Source: Isoetes taiwanensis
Taxonomy: Eukaryota; Streptophyta; Lycopodiopsida; Isoetales; Isoetaceae
NCBI GenBank assembly: GCA_021234155.1
Contig: JAJEKV010000108.1
Coordinates: 2,396,676-2,460,675 of the forward strand
Direction of reading: 5' to 3'
DNA: 64,000 nt
Part shown: piece after piece, positions 11,285 to 25,020 of the stretch
Layout: every line of letters starts with the position of its first letter
Numbering within the stretch: the stretch's first letter is position 1
Translations under genes and position numbers: made by a program
The notes under the pieces: generated by a model
Databases searched by the model: none
Told to the model about the DNA's origin: nothing
Seen by the model: only the letters and a program-made list of their open reading frames with translations

Positions 11285-14200
11285 ATGGTCTTCCACTTTT
11301 TGAGATCAGATATGGCACCGGTCTACTCCACCTTCACCTGCCATCGCCAGATCAAGATCTTCTACAAACTGTCGGCGTCTTGGAGCAAGTATGATCACTT
11401 TCGGCCAGGTAAAAATACAATTTTGTTTTCTTTGTTTGACCTAGGCGTCCAGGTCTACTTAGAAATGGATTGATCGAGCAGGTTAAGGTGATGGCCTTGG
11501 ATTCATGAACTTTGTGGCATATTCTGCAGTAAGTTTCTTTCCCTTCTTTTTTACTTTCAAGAAGCTCATGGCTGAATACTGCAAACAGAGGTGGGAAACT
11601 ACAGGGATTCTAAAATTCAATAAATAGATTGATTGCTCTGGAACACTATAAGGTGCCAAAGCTCTCTTTAAATGATGCCAGACTGAATACTAGGATTTCC
11701 AATGTTTAACTTCGAAATTTTAATAGGTTTACACGTGACCAGTGCCTTGCTACTTTTTGTTCTGATTAGACCTTCTGTTCATGATTGCAGGGATATGTGG
11801 GCAAGAACTGGACAGATCTCCCAGCCATGTAAGATCTGTTCATTTCATCCTGCTCTTAGATATGAAGGTATTGATGTATATTTGCACCGTCTATTCATGT
11901 CATTATCATTTTTATTATTCTATGCTTCACAGATTATGCATCCAACATCCAGATCTTTGTCCCAGTATTCTCAATTGAGGCTTCTTTCTTTGCAATGCTC
12001 TAAGTTGCAGTGTATTTAAACAGGATTTGCTTTTCTTATAAAAAAAATTGCTAAGTGATGGTAAGTCTTTTAGAAGTTTCATGGAGACGTCAAAGTCCAT
12101 TTGCAGATTTGTAAGCCCCTCTACATTTCCTTAAGTAGAAGTTCTGATTGGTCTTTTGGATGTTGGGTTTCCAATTCATGTATGATAGCCTTGAAAATGG
12201 AAGTGCATGTTGGTCTTTTAAACGTTGGGATTCTAGCCTTGAAAGTGGAAGTGCATGTTAGTCTTTTAGATGCTTCATCAGCTTCTCCCATATTCAAAAT
12301 TCCGAAATTAGCAATTCTTGCATCAATTGATTATTTGATGATGATTGTATGCTTGACTTTTTTGTCCAAGATAAGTATTCATCTGAAAGATCTGTTTATT
12401 TTGGAGTCAAGCAGGCTTAGGCTGCTTGGATGAGATCTGGGAATGATCAGTGCTTGATTGATTGAGAATTTCCTAAAGCAATATTCGCTTGAATTCCTTA
12501 CATCTTCTACTGGCCTGCATGTTTTCAATTACTGTCAAATCTTGATTCAGGATCTACATCACATCTTGGGGTTCTTTATCAAAACGGCATTATCAAATGG
12601 ATGTTGCCTTACTCTTTATTGCATTGTAGAGCCTTTTCGCAAGCTGGACATGAGGATTTGATTCTGGGGTCATAGCTCCTTACTATTATTTATCAATATT
12701 ATTTCTTGAAGTCCTAATCTGAACATTTTTGGATGGATAGCAGAACGATCCATGTAAGTTGGGCCAGCGCCTTCAATGGTTAATGGAAAGTTTTATAAGT
12801 TGTTTACAGTGCAAGTAGCATAAATGAACACGTTTAGTCAAGAGATAACCTCAAGATGTATTTGCAGTTTGGCAATGGCTATGTAGACTTTGGAACTGTC
12901 ATTGACACTTAAGTATGGTATGAACTTTGCATGTGTCCCTATAGATGGATTTCTTTTGTATGTCCCACATTAGATTTCTTAAATTAGTTTATGAGTTGAG
13001 CGGCATTTCATTTCTTGCGGATTAAGGCACACACAAATTACTACACTACAAAGCATTTGACAGAGACATAGCTACCTCTGTCTAGATCCTCTGCAAGTTT
13101 ATGAAGTTGTAATGGTGAGTAGTTTTGCAAGCATGCAGCCATCTGGATGTAGATATATGCTTTTAACTTAAGTCATGTTATTTGTTTTTTACTCATACTA
13201 TTTGTACGCATATTTTCGAATTGGAACTTTTAAAAAATGTGTATAATAGCATGCCCATTAATTAATGTCAAATCCAGGAAAGCAGGTAATCATGTAGCCA
13301 TTCTGAGGTTGTTTTATCTGATGGCTTTATATAGGTCACTTTCTACTAATAAGGAAAGGATAATTGACATGATGCAAAGCAGACCACTGAAGTCTTTTTC
13401 TGAGGTAAGACCAACAGATGTCGTAGCTTCATGGCTCCATTAACATCGTATCTTCCCATTTAATTTACCTTTCCAGTTTCTGTAATTTTTCTAAGAATCC
13501 TAGCTCCCGGACTACTCTTTAGCAATTTCAGTGATTAGATATGATAATAATTACATTATTAGTGTTATAGCCCTCCATTGTGGTGTTATGGACACTGATG
13601 CTGCCGTTGCACAAGAATTATGCACGCTTTTGGTGTTTGCTTTAGCACAAATCACATTTTCTATCAAATTTTATCATTTTCCTTCTATATTATAGAGCTG
13701 AAATGCCCATTGTCTGTTCTTTTGCCATATCTTCTGTAGTAAAATCTAAATGTACATATTCACAAATAAATGTAAATATTACACTTCTGGATTTTGTCAT
13801 GTTCTGGATCTTGGATTTTTTCGTCTGCTCCTCATCTCCAAATTCTATTGGATGCATCAGTTCAAAATTTTGTGTCATATGTGCATATAATTAAACAGGT
13901 TACCATGGGTTTTTATTCAGCTCTTTAGCATATCCTACAATTCAGGGGGTTTTGTAAAACAATATCCTTCTGAAGCCACATCGTAAGATCTTGAAGACAG
14001 TTCATTTCAAAAGATCTTTTCTCGATCATAATGTTGCAGTAAAAATGCAGCTCCTACTCTATATACCTTGCAAGATTATGATCAGGATAAGAACTATATG
14101 GAGTAGGTTGAGTGGCATGACAGCTATATGGACTATGGAGGCTCTTCTGGTGAACTTATTTCTCTCTGCATGTTTTATTTCTTTTGAGATTTCCATTGTG

Positions 14201-17200
14201 TTGTCTAGGTGGTATTCTGCATTGAGTTTATATGTTCTTAATGTTTCAATCATATGCCTATTGTGGACAAATCATTTTATCATCATGAAAATTTCACACC
14301 CCATTTTACTTTACTCATGTTTGATCATTTGATTAAGATTTCAGCAAGTAGCCTGATATATGATCTGCAGGATTTTGTATTAGTCTGTTCTGAAGACTTG
14401 CTAGATGTGAAATCATGGAAGGCTTCAATGCAATTTTTTTAGCGTTTATTTTATGCACGAAAAATGAAGAGTTTACTACACATGATTGTAGAAGTAGCAG
14501 TGGTATAGGTAGAGGTGCAAAGCTCCTAAGGCCTCAGAGTTTCTTCTTGCAGTTAAGGGATCTTGGCATGCAATCGTTTAGGCCTTCACAATGTTATTTA
14601 TCATACTAAGCTATTTGGTCATTTGCAATTGCTCTATCTAAATGAGGACCTTTGGTTAATGCAGAACTATGCCTAAGAGCATGTGGCTGTGGTCGTTGCT
14701 TATGTTGCTGAGCAGCATGTTTGTCCATAAATGGGCTGACAAAATTTCCAGAAAGTTCTCTTTGAGGTAAATCTTAGAGCATATGCATACTACAGAATTA
14801 TTCATGTTAAGTTAATGTTTCTCATAGTCATTACATGATACAGTCATCTTATGTCAAACTTCAAACCTTAACTATTTACCTCTCAGGCCTAAACCTTTGG
14901 CTTGGTATGGGTTGCACAGATGTCCAATGCAGGTTACTTATGAAAAGATCTACTATGCTTAAGTTCATTGTGCAAGATTTGTTTTGTGAAATTTTTTATG
15001 TTGCTCAGTGCAGTTGATCATGATGCATTGTTTTGTGAAATTTTTTATGTTGCTCAGTGCAGTTGATCATGATGCAAACATATGACACTCCCATGACTGT
15101 TATAAATCTAGCTTGAATTTGGAGATTTTAGCAGCAGCTTCAGGTTTTCAGGATGCCAACAAATAAGATATTCTGGGTACTATTGTCTGCTGCATCACAA
15201 CTCATTAAAGCCCTTGAACCTGACTACCCCGGTCATGATGCTATATGGAACCAACTTATTTATATTGTGTGTCAGAATACGCAAGTAAAGCAACTGGAAC
15301 ACTATAAGGTGCCAAAGCTCTCTTTAAATGATGCCAGACTGAATACTAGGATTTCCAATGTTTAACTTCGAAATTTTAATAGGTTTACACGTGACCAGTG
15401 CCTTGCTACTTTTTGTTCTGATTAGACCTTCTGTTCATGATTGCAGGGATATGTGGGCAAGAACTGGACAGATCTCCTAGCCATGTATCATGTAAGATCT
15501 GTTCATTTCATCCTGCTCTTAGATATGAAGGTATTGATGTATATTTGCACCGTCTATTCATGTCATTATCATTTTTATTATTCTATGCTCCACAGATTAT
15601 GCATCCAACATCCGTATCTTTGTCCCAAAGATTCTCAATTGAGGCTTCTTTCTTTGCAATGCTCTAAGTTGCAGTGTATTTAAACAGGATTTGCTTTTCT
15701 TATAAAAAAATTTGCTAAGTGATGGTAAGTCTTTTAGAAGTTTCATGGAGACGTCAAAGTCCATTTGCAGATTTGTAAGCCCCTCTACATTTCCTTAAGT
15801 AGAAGTTCTGATTGGTCTTTTGGATGTTGGGTTTCCAATTCATGTATGATAGCCTTGAAAATGGAAGTGCATGTTGGTCTTTTAAACGTTGGGATTCTAG
15901 CCTTGAAAGTGGAAGTGCATGTTAGTCTTTTAGATGCTTCATCAGCTTCTCCCATATTCAAAATTCCGAAATTAGCAATTCTTGCATCAATTGATTATTT
16001 GATGATGATTGTATGCTTGATTTTTTTGTCCAAGATAAGTATTCATCTGAAAGATCTGTTTATTTTGGAGTCAAGCAGGCTTAGGCTGCTTGGATGAGAT
16101 CTGGGAATGATCAGTGCTTGATTGATTGAGAATTTCCTAAAGCAATATTCGCTTGAATTCCTTACATCTTCCAATCGGGCCTCGCATGTTTTCAATTACT
16201 GTCAAATCTTGATTCAGGATCTACATCACATCTTGGGGTTCTTTATCAAAACGGCATTATCAAATGGATGTTGCCTTACTCTTTATTGCATTGTAGAGCC
16301 TTTTCGCAAGCTGGACATGAGGATTTGATTCTGGGGTCATAGCTCCTTACTATTATTTATCAATATTATTTCTTGAAGTCCTAATCAACATTTTGGATGG
16401 ATAGCGTAATCGATCCATGTAAGTTGGGCCAAATACTTCAATGGTTAATGGAAAGTTTTATAAGTTGTTTACAAATGCAAGTAGCATAAATGAACACGCT
16501 TAGTCAAGAGATAACCTCAAGATGTATTTGCAGCTTGGCAATGGCTATGTAGACTTTGAACCGCCATTGACACTTAAGTATGGTATGAACTTTGCATGTG
16601 TTCCTATAGATGGATTTCTTTTTGTATGTCCCATTTAGATTTCTTAAATTAGTTTATGAGTTGAGCGGCATTTCATTTCTTGCAGATTAAGGCACACACA
16701 AATTACTACACTACAAAGCATTTGACAGAGACATAGCTACCTCTGTCTAGATCCTCTGCAAGTTTATGAAGTTGTAATGGTGAGTAGTTTTGCAAGCATG
16801 CAGCCATCTGGATGTAGATATATGCTTTTAACTTAAGTCATGTTATTTGTTTTTTACTCATACTATTTGTACGCATATTTTCGAATTGGAACTTTTAAAA
16901 AATGTGTATAATAGCATGCCCATTAATTAATGTCAAATCCAGGAAAGCAGGTAATCATGTAGCCATTCGGAGGTTGTTTTATCTGATGGCTTTATATAGG
17001 TCACTTTCTACTAATAAGGAAAGGATAATTGACATGATGCAAAGCAGACCACTGAAGTCTTTTTCTGAGGTAAGGCCAACAGATGTCGTAGCTCCATGGC
17101 TCCATTAAACATCGTATCTTCCCATTTGATTTACCTTTCCAGTTTCTGTAATTTTTCTAAGAATCCTAGCTCCCGGTCTACTCTTTAGCAATTTCAGTGA

Positions 17201-19088
17201 TTAGATATGATAATAATTACATTATTAGTGTTATAGCCCTCCATTGTGGTGTTATGGACACTGATGCTGCCGTTGCACAAGAATTATGCACGCTTTTGGT
17301 GTTTGCTTTAGCACAAATCACATTTTCTATCAAATTTTATCATTTTCCTTATATATTATAGAGCAGAAATGGCCCCATTGTCTGTTCTTTTGCCATATCT
17401 TCTGTAGTAAAATCTAAATGTACATATTCACAAATAAATGTAAATATTACACTTCTGGATTTTGTCATGTTCTGGATCTTGGATTTTTTCGTCTGCTCCT
17501 CATCTCCAAATTCTATTGGATGCATCAGTTCAAAATTTTGTGTCATATGTGCATATAATTAAACAAAGTTACCATGGGTTTTATTCAAATCTTTAGCATA
17601 TCCTACAATTCGGGGTTTTGTAAAACAATATCCTTCCTCAAGCCACATCGTAAGATCTTGAAGACAGTTCATTTCAAAAGATCTTTTTCTCGATCATAAT
17701 GTTGCAAAGAAATATGCAGCTCATACTCTATATACCTTGCAAGATTATGATCAGGATAAGAACTATATGGAGTAGGTTGAGTGGCATGACAGCTATATGG
17801 ACTATGGAGGCTCTTCTGGTGAACTTATTTCTCTCTGCATGTTTTATTTCTTTTGAGATTTCCATTGTGTTGTCTAGGTGGTATTCTGCATTGAGTTTAT
17901 ATGTTCTTAATGTTTCAATCATATGCCTATTGTGGACAAATCATTTTATCATCATGAAAATTTCACACCCCATTTTACTTTACTCATGTTTGATCATTTG
18001 ATTAAGATTTCAGCAAGTAGCCTGAGATATGATCTGCAGGATTTTGTATTAGTCTGTTCTGAAGACTTGCTAGATGTGAAATCATGGAAGGCTTCAATGC
18101 AATTTTTTTAGCGTTTATTTTATGCACGAGCTGGAAGAGTTTACTACACATGATTGTAGAAGTAGCAGTGGTATAGGTAGAGGTGCAAAGCTCCTAAGGC
18201 CTCCGAGTTTCTTCTTGCAGTTAAGGGATCTTGGCATGCAATCGTTTAGGCCTTCACAATGTTATTTATCATACGAAGCTATTTGGTCATTTGCAATTGC
18301 TCTATCTAAATGAGGACCTTTGGTTAATGCAGAACTATGCCTAAGAGCATGTGGCTGTGGTCGTTGCTTACGTTGCTGAGCAGCATGTTTGTCCATAAAT
18401 GGGCTGACAAAATTTTCAGAAAGTTATCTTTGAGGTAAATCTTAGAGCATATGCATACTACAGAATTATTCATGTTAAGTTAATGTTTCTCATAGTCATT
18501 ACATGATATAGTCATCTTATGTCAAACTTCAAACCTTAACTATTTACCTCTCAGGCCTAAACCTTTGGCTTGGTATGGGTTGCATGTGATGTCCAATGCG
18601 TGTTGCTTATGAAAAGATCTACTATGCTTAAGTTCATTGTGCAAGATTTGTTTTGTGAAATTTTTTATGTTGCTCAGTGCAGTTGATCATGATGCATTGT
18701 TTTGTGAAATTTTTTATGTTGCTCAGTGCAGTTGATCATGATGCAAACATATGACACTCCCATGACTGTTATAAATCTAGCTTGAATTTGGAGATTTTAG
18801 CAGCAGCTTCAGGTTTGCAGGATGCCAACAAATAAGATATTCTGGGTACTATTGTCTGCTGCATCACAACTCATTAAAGCCCTTGAACCTGACTACCCCG
18901 GTCATGATGCTATATGGAACCAACTTATTTATATTGTGTGTCAGAATACGCAAGTAAAGCAAGAAAATTTAGCGTCTTATAGCATTGAAGAATTTTGCAG
19001 GCTTGGGATGAACATGCAGGATCAATATTCTACATTTGAAAGGCGTTTGAGGTTCAAGCGCGCTTCCTCATTCCGCTTCTTCACTTGA
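11285..19088 (+). CDS. Unidentified exon-bearing locus spanning the duplication
   Basis: Several exon-like blocks with plausible splice sites lie on the plus strand in both copies. One is IQDLHHILGFFIKTALSNGC (about 12547-12660 and 16214-16328). Another is SLSTNKERIIDMMQSRPLKS, before a GTAAGN donor at about 13407 and 17070. A third is TMPKSMWLWSLLMLLSSMFV after a CAG acceptor at about 14666. A fourth is IFWVLLSAASQLIKALEPDY followed by PGHDAIWNQLIYIVCQNTQ, at 15153-15293 and 18822-18962. I could not assign a family. The blocks contain no stops and look coding, but a continuous gene model was not built and the duplication probably disrupts it. Confidence 0.35.
11638..15293. repeat. Tandem duplication, copy 1 (3656 bp)
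   Basis: The sequence starting CTGGAACACTATAAGGTGCC at 11638 restarts at 15294, giving two adjacent copies of about 3.66 kb. Almost every base matches over long runs; differences are scattered substitutions and small indels (for example an extra ATCAT at about 15488 in copy 2). The first copy ends exactly at GTAAAGCAA (15293). Confidence 0.95.
15294..18962. repeat. Tandem duplication, copy 2 (3669 bp)
   Basis: This is the second copy of the 11638-15293 unit. It ends at the same GTAAAGCAA (18962), after which unique sequence continues. The near identity indicates a recent event. An internal 49-bp tandem duplication (TGTTTTGTGAAATTTTTTAT...GATCATGATGCA) is present in both copies (about 15000-15075 and 18646-18744), so it predates the duplication. 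Confidence 0.95.
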
Positions 19089-19089
19089 A

Positions 19090-20540
19090 CTCTTCCAATT
19101 GCATTGCACGTAGTCTTTATATTGTGCGCCAAGAATTTGAGTACAAATCATATGTCTTTTGCTCCATTTAGACAATGAGACAATATTGCACCATGTTTCA
19201 GGTGACATACAACTTCCTTCTATTGGGATGTATATCTCCAAGGGAGGAGAGCCAAAGAATGGGTAATCAGGAATATGAACATTCTTTGTTTCTATTAGCT
19301 TTGTGTAGGTCAGGAATAGTCTTCTTAGTTGTTCTAAAAAGGGTTGTAACACAGCCTGTATACCTTTCATGGTAATTGTCCAAGTACTTTCGCAACCAAT
19401 TACTGATAGCTATATGCTGCTATTCTAGAATATCATTTCATACCAGATGTGCAAACTTGAAACTAAATGAAGGATCATTTCCTTTTAAAATCGGATTAAT
19501 CTGATTCATCTTATACCTTTGATATATTGCTCTAATGTTCTCCTCTCTTTGAACCCATTTAATGCAGAATGTGCTGCAAACTAGAGAGAACAGGCGGTGT
19601 TGAAGTTAGAGAGAGAACTTAAGGTTCTTCAAGATCTCCAAGCTTCAATGGTTATTTCAACAAACAAGCTTGAAACCATAACTGTATTATGTCTGTGTAA
19701 ACTGAAGCTATAATATCCCACCAAATGCTGCCTCTCCTTGGACAAACCAAACAAATTGGTAAATGCACTAACATGGCACCTAGGAACTCCAGTATTAATC
19801 TCATACATAACATGCATGCATCCATCCATCTGCATGCATCTTCTAGCCATCGTGTCTTCTTAGCAATGTAGAATCCAGAGGCAAAGGAGGCAATAACAGG
19901 ACCAAGCTAATCAAGAAAGCCCTAAATACCACATACACAAAATCGTGTTCATCATCAATTTTATGTAAATATTTACAAAATTACACAACATTTTATTAAA
20001 CACACTTCGCATACATAACTTTGTGTTCATCATCAATCAATTTTATGTAAATATTTATCCATTACAAAATTACACAACATTTTATTCAACACACCGCATA
20101 CATAACTTTGTGATGTTGGACTCTACTTTCTCAGTACAAACTTGTCATGCACAACTTCTTATGCTTAGCATTGTTGGATACCTATGCTCAACAACCTTGC
20201 CACTCAATGAAACATGTTGCTAACCCCATCATTGACTTATTGTAACCCTTCTATGTGATGACACAAAACCAACAAGCCATAAAACATCGATAAAATCACC
20301 GTGAAAGCCCACCAATAATGATCATCTCCACCACATAGAACTAACAAACAAATTAAACATTTGTTTTGGTGTTCATAGATGATAGAATATCTTCTTTCTC
20401 ATAGATCTTAGATTCTCAAAGCTGATAGAGATTACTTAGTTGCCATTATCTGTTGCTGCATGTATTTTCCATAGTAAAATGATTAGTAAGTTGCATAATA
20501 TTCATTTTGCAGAACAAATACAGCTCGGTTACAACCAGGT
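19090..20540. other. Intergenic stretch with a tandem duplication
   Basis: No gene recognised. A unit of about 75-88 bp (TTCATCATCAAT...CATACATAACTTTGTG) is tandemly duplicated at about 19948-20113 with small indels. Confidence 0.5.
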
Positions 20541-23528
20541 TATTACCTGCCATAAAGATCCACTAAGCGGCTACTCATTTTAGAGCTAGTTGCACATAAA
20601 ATTGCTATGTCAGATGCAACCACTTTCATTTCAGTCGGCGGACAGTTCTTGAATGGCGTGAATGGCATGAATTCCATAAGTTTATCCTTGTCATCATTTC
20701 TGTTGTCAGATCCAAGATGTTAGTGTCATATTAACAATTGATCCATGACAATAAAGCATAAATTGATACCTTCCAATCTCTGTTTCCAGTGGTTTAGACC
20801 TGCAAAATGAGTAAAATATAATAAGCTACTGAAGTATAAGTAAGTAAATGTAAGCTAGCAATTACCGCTTTTTAATGATGTCCCCGCCCGGGTTTGCACT
20901 CTCTTTTTTCCAGTTGTTTTGGCATCGGCTTTGACCATAATTTAGTAGTTGCCTTGGTCGCAATCTCCAAGGCTTCTTCAACATCATCTAACTCATTGAA
21001 TCGTCGCAAGTCTCCTCAAGACAAGAAAGTGCTTCATTCTAATGTTTTGAAAGTAAGACAAAAAAGAAACACGTGCACCGCCAAAGAACAAGCCTTTTCC
21101 TCAACTTGAACTTCAAATGTTGCCTGCCTTCAGGGACTCTTTTCAATATCGCCACCAACATCTTCATAATTTTATCTGTAAACACGTCAACGTAAGTTTC
21201 AAAATACAAAAAAAAAAGAAACCCTGAAAAGGAGATAATTACTTTCTGGGCTTTCAGCTTGTTGCTGCAATAATAGCGTACTTCGGCTTCAACAGTGGGA
21301 TCTCTTTTTGGAAAACAACCTCTCTCGCAAAATATTGAACATTAGTGAACTCTAACTACAAATGATGCAATCTTAATGTAATCGAAATGTAATCACCCTA
21401 CCTTCCACAATTTCAAGTTTTATCCAAGTACCCCTCTGTCTCCAAGTCCTGCACTGATTGCTTATGAGTTGTTGCAATTCTCAAAGGTGATGTAGATGTG
21501 GATGGACTTCCAACATCGATAGCGTATCCTTTGTGCCAAAGTTCAAAGAATTGGGATGTCCGAGAATGGTAAATGCAACCCCTTCCCAACAACATCCTTC
21601 TTTTCACCTACAACATGAGATTTTGCTATATTCAGAACTTAAACATAGTGCACGAAACATGAATTGTTTAGTTTACCTGCAGTTTTACTTCTTGCTTTCT
21701 TGATACTACCCATGTCTACATTGACACAATTGGGTGTCAATAAGAAATGTAAACACTTGATTCAGAATCAAGGGAGATGTAGAGTAGATAGAAGCAAAAT
21801 CAAGAAAAAACAATCGATGCAAATCAAAATGAACAAATGTTAATTACATGCAAGTAGGTTTTTACTACAGGTGCAAACTTTCTCTGGCGATAATATAACG
21901 ACAAAATAGAAGTACATTAGTGTACATAGCTATCAGAATGTAAAGGAATACCAAATACTAAATTCAAATGCATTTTAGAACGAAATATTTTATCAATACA
22001 CCCTATCAAATACATCATTCAGCATTGAATGTAAAGGAAAGTCAAATACCAAATTCATATGCATTTGTGATCACATGTAAATGCAAAGTACAAATCATAT
22101 GCAATATACCCCAAGAAGGAATTCCGTAAAAGCACTTCATGGCACATGTAAATGTAAAGTACAAAAGCAAATATATTTCCTCTTTACAGTAAAGACAAAA
22201 CCATGCCAAATAAATGCTAATACAGTTATGTACATGATGGAAACTAACTACATCTAAGTACACTCAAACTAATTATGTAATGAAAATAAAAATAGATGTA
22301 CCTTCTAAGGGATTCCTAAGCAAAGGTTGCAAGAGTCCCCTGGGACCATGAACAATCATGTACACATGTATTCGCTCGTTGAAACCCCAATACAAGACAA
22401 AATAGACAATATGTATGACCACAAAGTGGAGATATTACCATGGTCGAAGTCAAGGCAATCATTGCACCGCTTTGCAAGTATTGCTTATATGTGAGAATGA
22501 AGCGCTCCATCTTCTTTGCCGCGAGTATGGGAGCGGGCCAGCAGCCCTATCGGTCCGATCTTTCCAAATGCTTAGTCATCTCCTTTATTCTATTCTCACA
22601 ATTGGAATTAACTTCCAAATCCTTGCTGATTTTTTCAATGGCGCCTTCTAATTCTTGCAAATCGACCTTTAAACAATCAATGGGAATCATTAGAGCATCT
22701 AAGTCAACAATATAACTTGATTTCTCCTCATCTAAATGGGATGCCAAAGCCATTTGCACATCAATTGGCTTCCCCGCTTGCTTTTTAAACCCGCCATAAT
22801 GTTTGATCGCTCACATATTTTTGCATCTTTATTCTCGCACAAGTCTTGTCAAGAAGCTCTTATCACTCTCATGCTTCAACAGTTCAATTTCCATTGTTTT
22901 CCTTTTCTCTTTTAAAGTCTGTATTTCATCAAGCATGGAGGCAGAATCTAATGCTCTTATTTCCCTCCACCTTTTCATCATTTCCAACAGCTGCCCCAAT
23001 TCTACCCGAGGCATACATTTAATAGCTTGGAAGACTTTACTCTAGCTAATTCTGTCAGGTCAGATTCTTTTTTAGAGCCATTTGAATAAAGACTTGCACT
23101 TGCTTTCACCTCATCCCAATCAATGCTTACTCCTTTGTAATAAAGTGCATATGCTCGGGCAAAATACAATGGAATGTGATGATTTGCAATGTCCTTCCTA
23201 CAAAAAACGTGCTCATACACAGAAAAAAATCTGCCATCCAACCAGGCTTAATCCTGCACTCATGATAACCCTTAACAGTAGGGGCTTCAGAACCCCAAAC
23301 ATCCTGCACTATTTACACTAGCCCTAGAAACATGCTATCAAAATTGTTGCTCCTAAGCTGCTTGATGCTTACCTTGTCAAACTCGGGTGGCAAGACCTCC
23401 CGATCTGAAGAAGACCCACTCTTGAGTTTTTGGGCGGCAATTCTAGTGGGAGACCTTGGCATGGGCTTTACAGGTTTGTTGCGAGGAGATTTTCTTGGAG
23501 ATGTCTTTGTTCCAAGCTGCTTTGTCAT
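20540..23528 (-). CDS. Unidentified multi-exon gene or transposon-like ORF, minus strand
   Basis: Minus-strand blocks run in order. At 23528-23313 there is a basic, serine/proline-rich start (KTSPRKSPRNKPVKPMPRSP). At about 23300-23010 come KGYHECRIKPGWMAD and IANHHIPLYFARAYALYYKG, then VSIDWDEVKASASLYSNGS. At 23014-22829 a helical, coiled-coil-like segment (LGQLLEMMKRWREIRALDSA) follows, and at 22759-22547 an acidic helical segment (DLQELEGAIEKISKDLEV). Later exon-like blocks are ERGCFPKRDPTVEAEVRYYC (about 21310-21245), MKMLVAILKRVPEGRQHLKF (about 21165-21100) and MEFMPFTPFKNCPPTEMKVV (about 20690-20560). Stops and frame changes separate some blocks, partly introns and partly decay. I do not recognise the family. 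Confidence 0.35.
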
Positions 23529-23599
23529 GATCTCTTCCCTGTTGCTTCAGCTCTCTGAAAATGCAAGCTTTTGGATATGGAGGTCCTGATCTTGGCTAT

Positions 23600-24800
23600 G
23601 GAGGTTCGAATATGGATGTCAAGCTTTTGGTTATGGAGGTTCGAGCGGGAGGAAGGTTGAACAGAGAGCGGGAGAAGAGTTCAAAATTATTTGCCCTATT
23701 AATGATTCATTCCAAGAATAATAATTTCTGGGGGGAGGGATTTCCTTACATTTTGAATTTGTAAATGTAAAATACTGGCACTTTTTTTGCCCAACTTTTC
23801 ATGCTTCTACCCGGCCCTAACAGAGCCATCTCAATTCACCCCAAGCAGCCCCCTTATTTGGGGCTTTTGATCTCGTCCGTTGAATGTGCAGGATCAATGG
23901 CCGAGAATTAAGTGCAATCAATGCCATAAATATGTTGCAGGAAAAATTAATGGAAAGAATCTGTATCATTTTGCCTTCTCGATTGCTTTGTTTTTCATTC
24001 ATCTTCTGGCTATGGCACATTGAGGCAGTTATATGATATGTGTATGCCCATTCATTTTTCTTCTTCTGCATGCCAAGATCGATTGCATGGCTTAGGTCTC
24101 GCCTTGCCCCTGTTGCTCCAGGGATGTTCTTGACCAACCTCGGCTCAGCTCAGCTCCGCGACTTGCTGCTTTTATTTGGATTGTGTTCATTGCGATTTTG
24201 CCACAGCCGGGGGCACATCCCGCTTAGTTCTGTGAACTAACTCTTCCTGAATGCATTCGAAGAGTTCTGGGACCATTTCTTGGACGCCACCTTCCCGTTC
24301 CGCTGCCATGGCGTGGAATCTTGGTTTCCTTGCAGGTCCTGTTTATTTTACTCCATCGGTCTGATCTGCTAAAAGCCGGAACTGTTATGAAGGTTAATTC
24401 TTTTCTTGCTAAGGGTGGAACAAGCTTTTGCATTTTCGATTCCGATGCTTGAGTAAAAAGAATTTTGGATGATTTTTTGCACGTCTGTCTATTTCAATTC
24501 AAAATGGATATTCTTAAGATCAATTGCCTCATGTTTCTCGCCATTGTCATAATCTGCAGGTATTTTTGCCAGACGGATAAGCCAAGCTAGCCCACAATAT
24601 TTCTTATCGCAACCAGAGCTTGCTAACTTTTGCAGTTTCCATGCCTTAAGCTTGATCCAGCCTTTCGAGCTGCAGGCTTCAGCATGTGAGGCCAGATCCA
24701 TTTCCATTTCGTTTTGGGGAGCAGGGGAGCTGAGATGGAAGCTCTGGGCCTCCTTTCCTAGAATATATGGTATGCCAGTTGTACATTCCGAGTCTTATAG
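23600..24800. other. Intergenic; MITE-like AAAGCCCC motif
   Basis: No gene recognised. The segment about 23850-23920 (CCCCTTATTTGGGGCTTTT...CGTCCGTTGAATGTGC) is the reverse-complement relative of a stretch at 48960-49012 (GGATGGACGACC...AAAAGCCCC), suggesting a shared small repeat. Confidence 0.35.
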
Positions 24801-24825
24801 TTGATTCAAAACTTCTTCATATGCT

Positions 24826-25020
24826 TCTTCATGAAAAAAACGTTGCATCTGCTTCTTCTGCCTGCAATTGTAATGCAACACATTCTCCAAATGGTGATCA
24901 GTTCTATAGGCCATATCTTTAAGGCATCTAGGGTCCGCTCTACTTATTTTTTTCATGAAGTGTTACATCTGCTCCTTCTACCTGTTGTTGCAGAGCAGCA
25001 TATTTTCCAAATGCTGGGCC
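24826..25020. repeat. Diverged tandem repeat, period about 125 bp
   Basis: TTCATGAA...GTT.CATCTGCT.CTTCT.CCTG...TTCTCCAAATG occurs at about 24826-24895 and again at about 24951-25015 with many substitutions. No coding content was recognised. Confidence 0.45.

Noticed and set aside
24224-24433. Coding exon near the TATGGCGTGGAATC region
   Set aside because: Both strands give short frames but none matches a family or has consistent splice sites.
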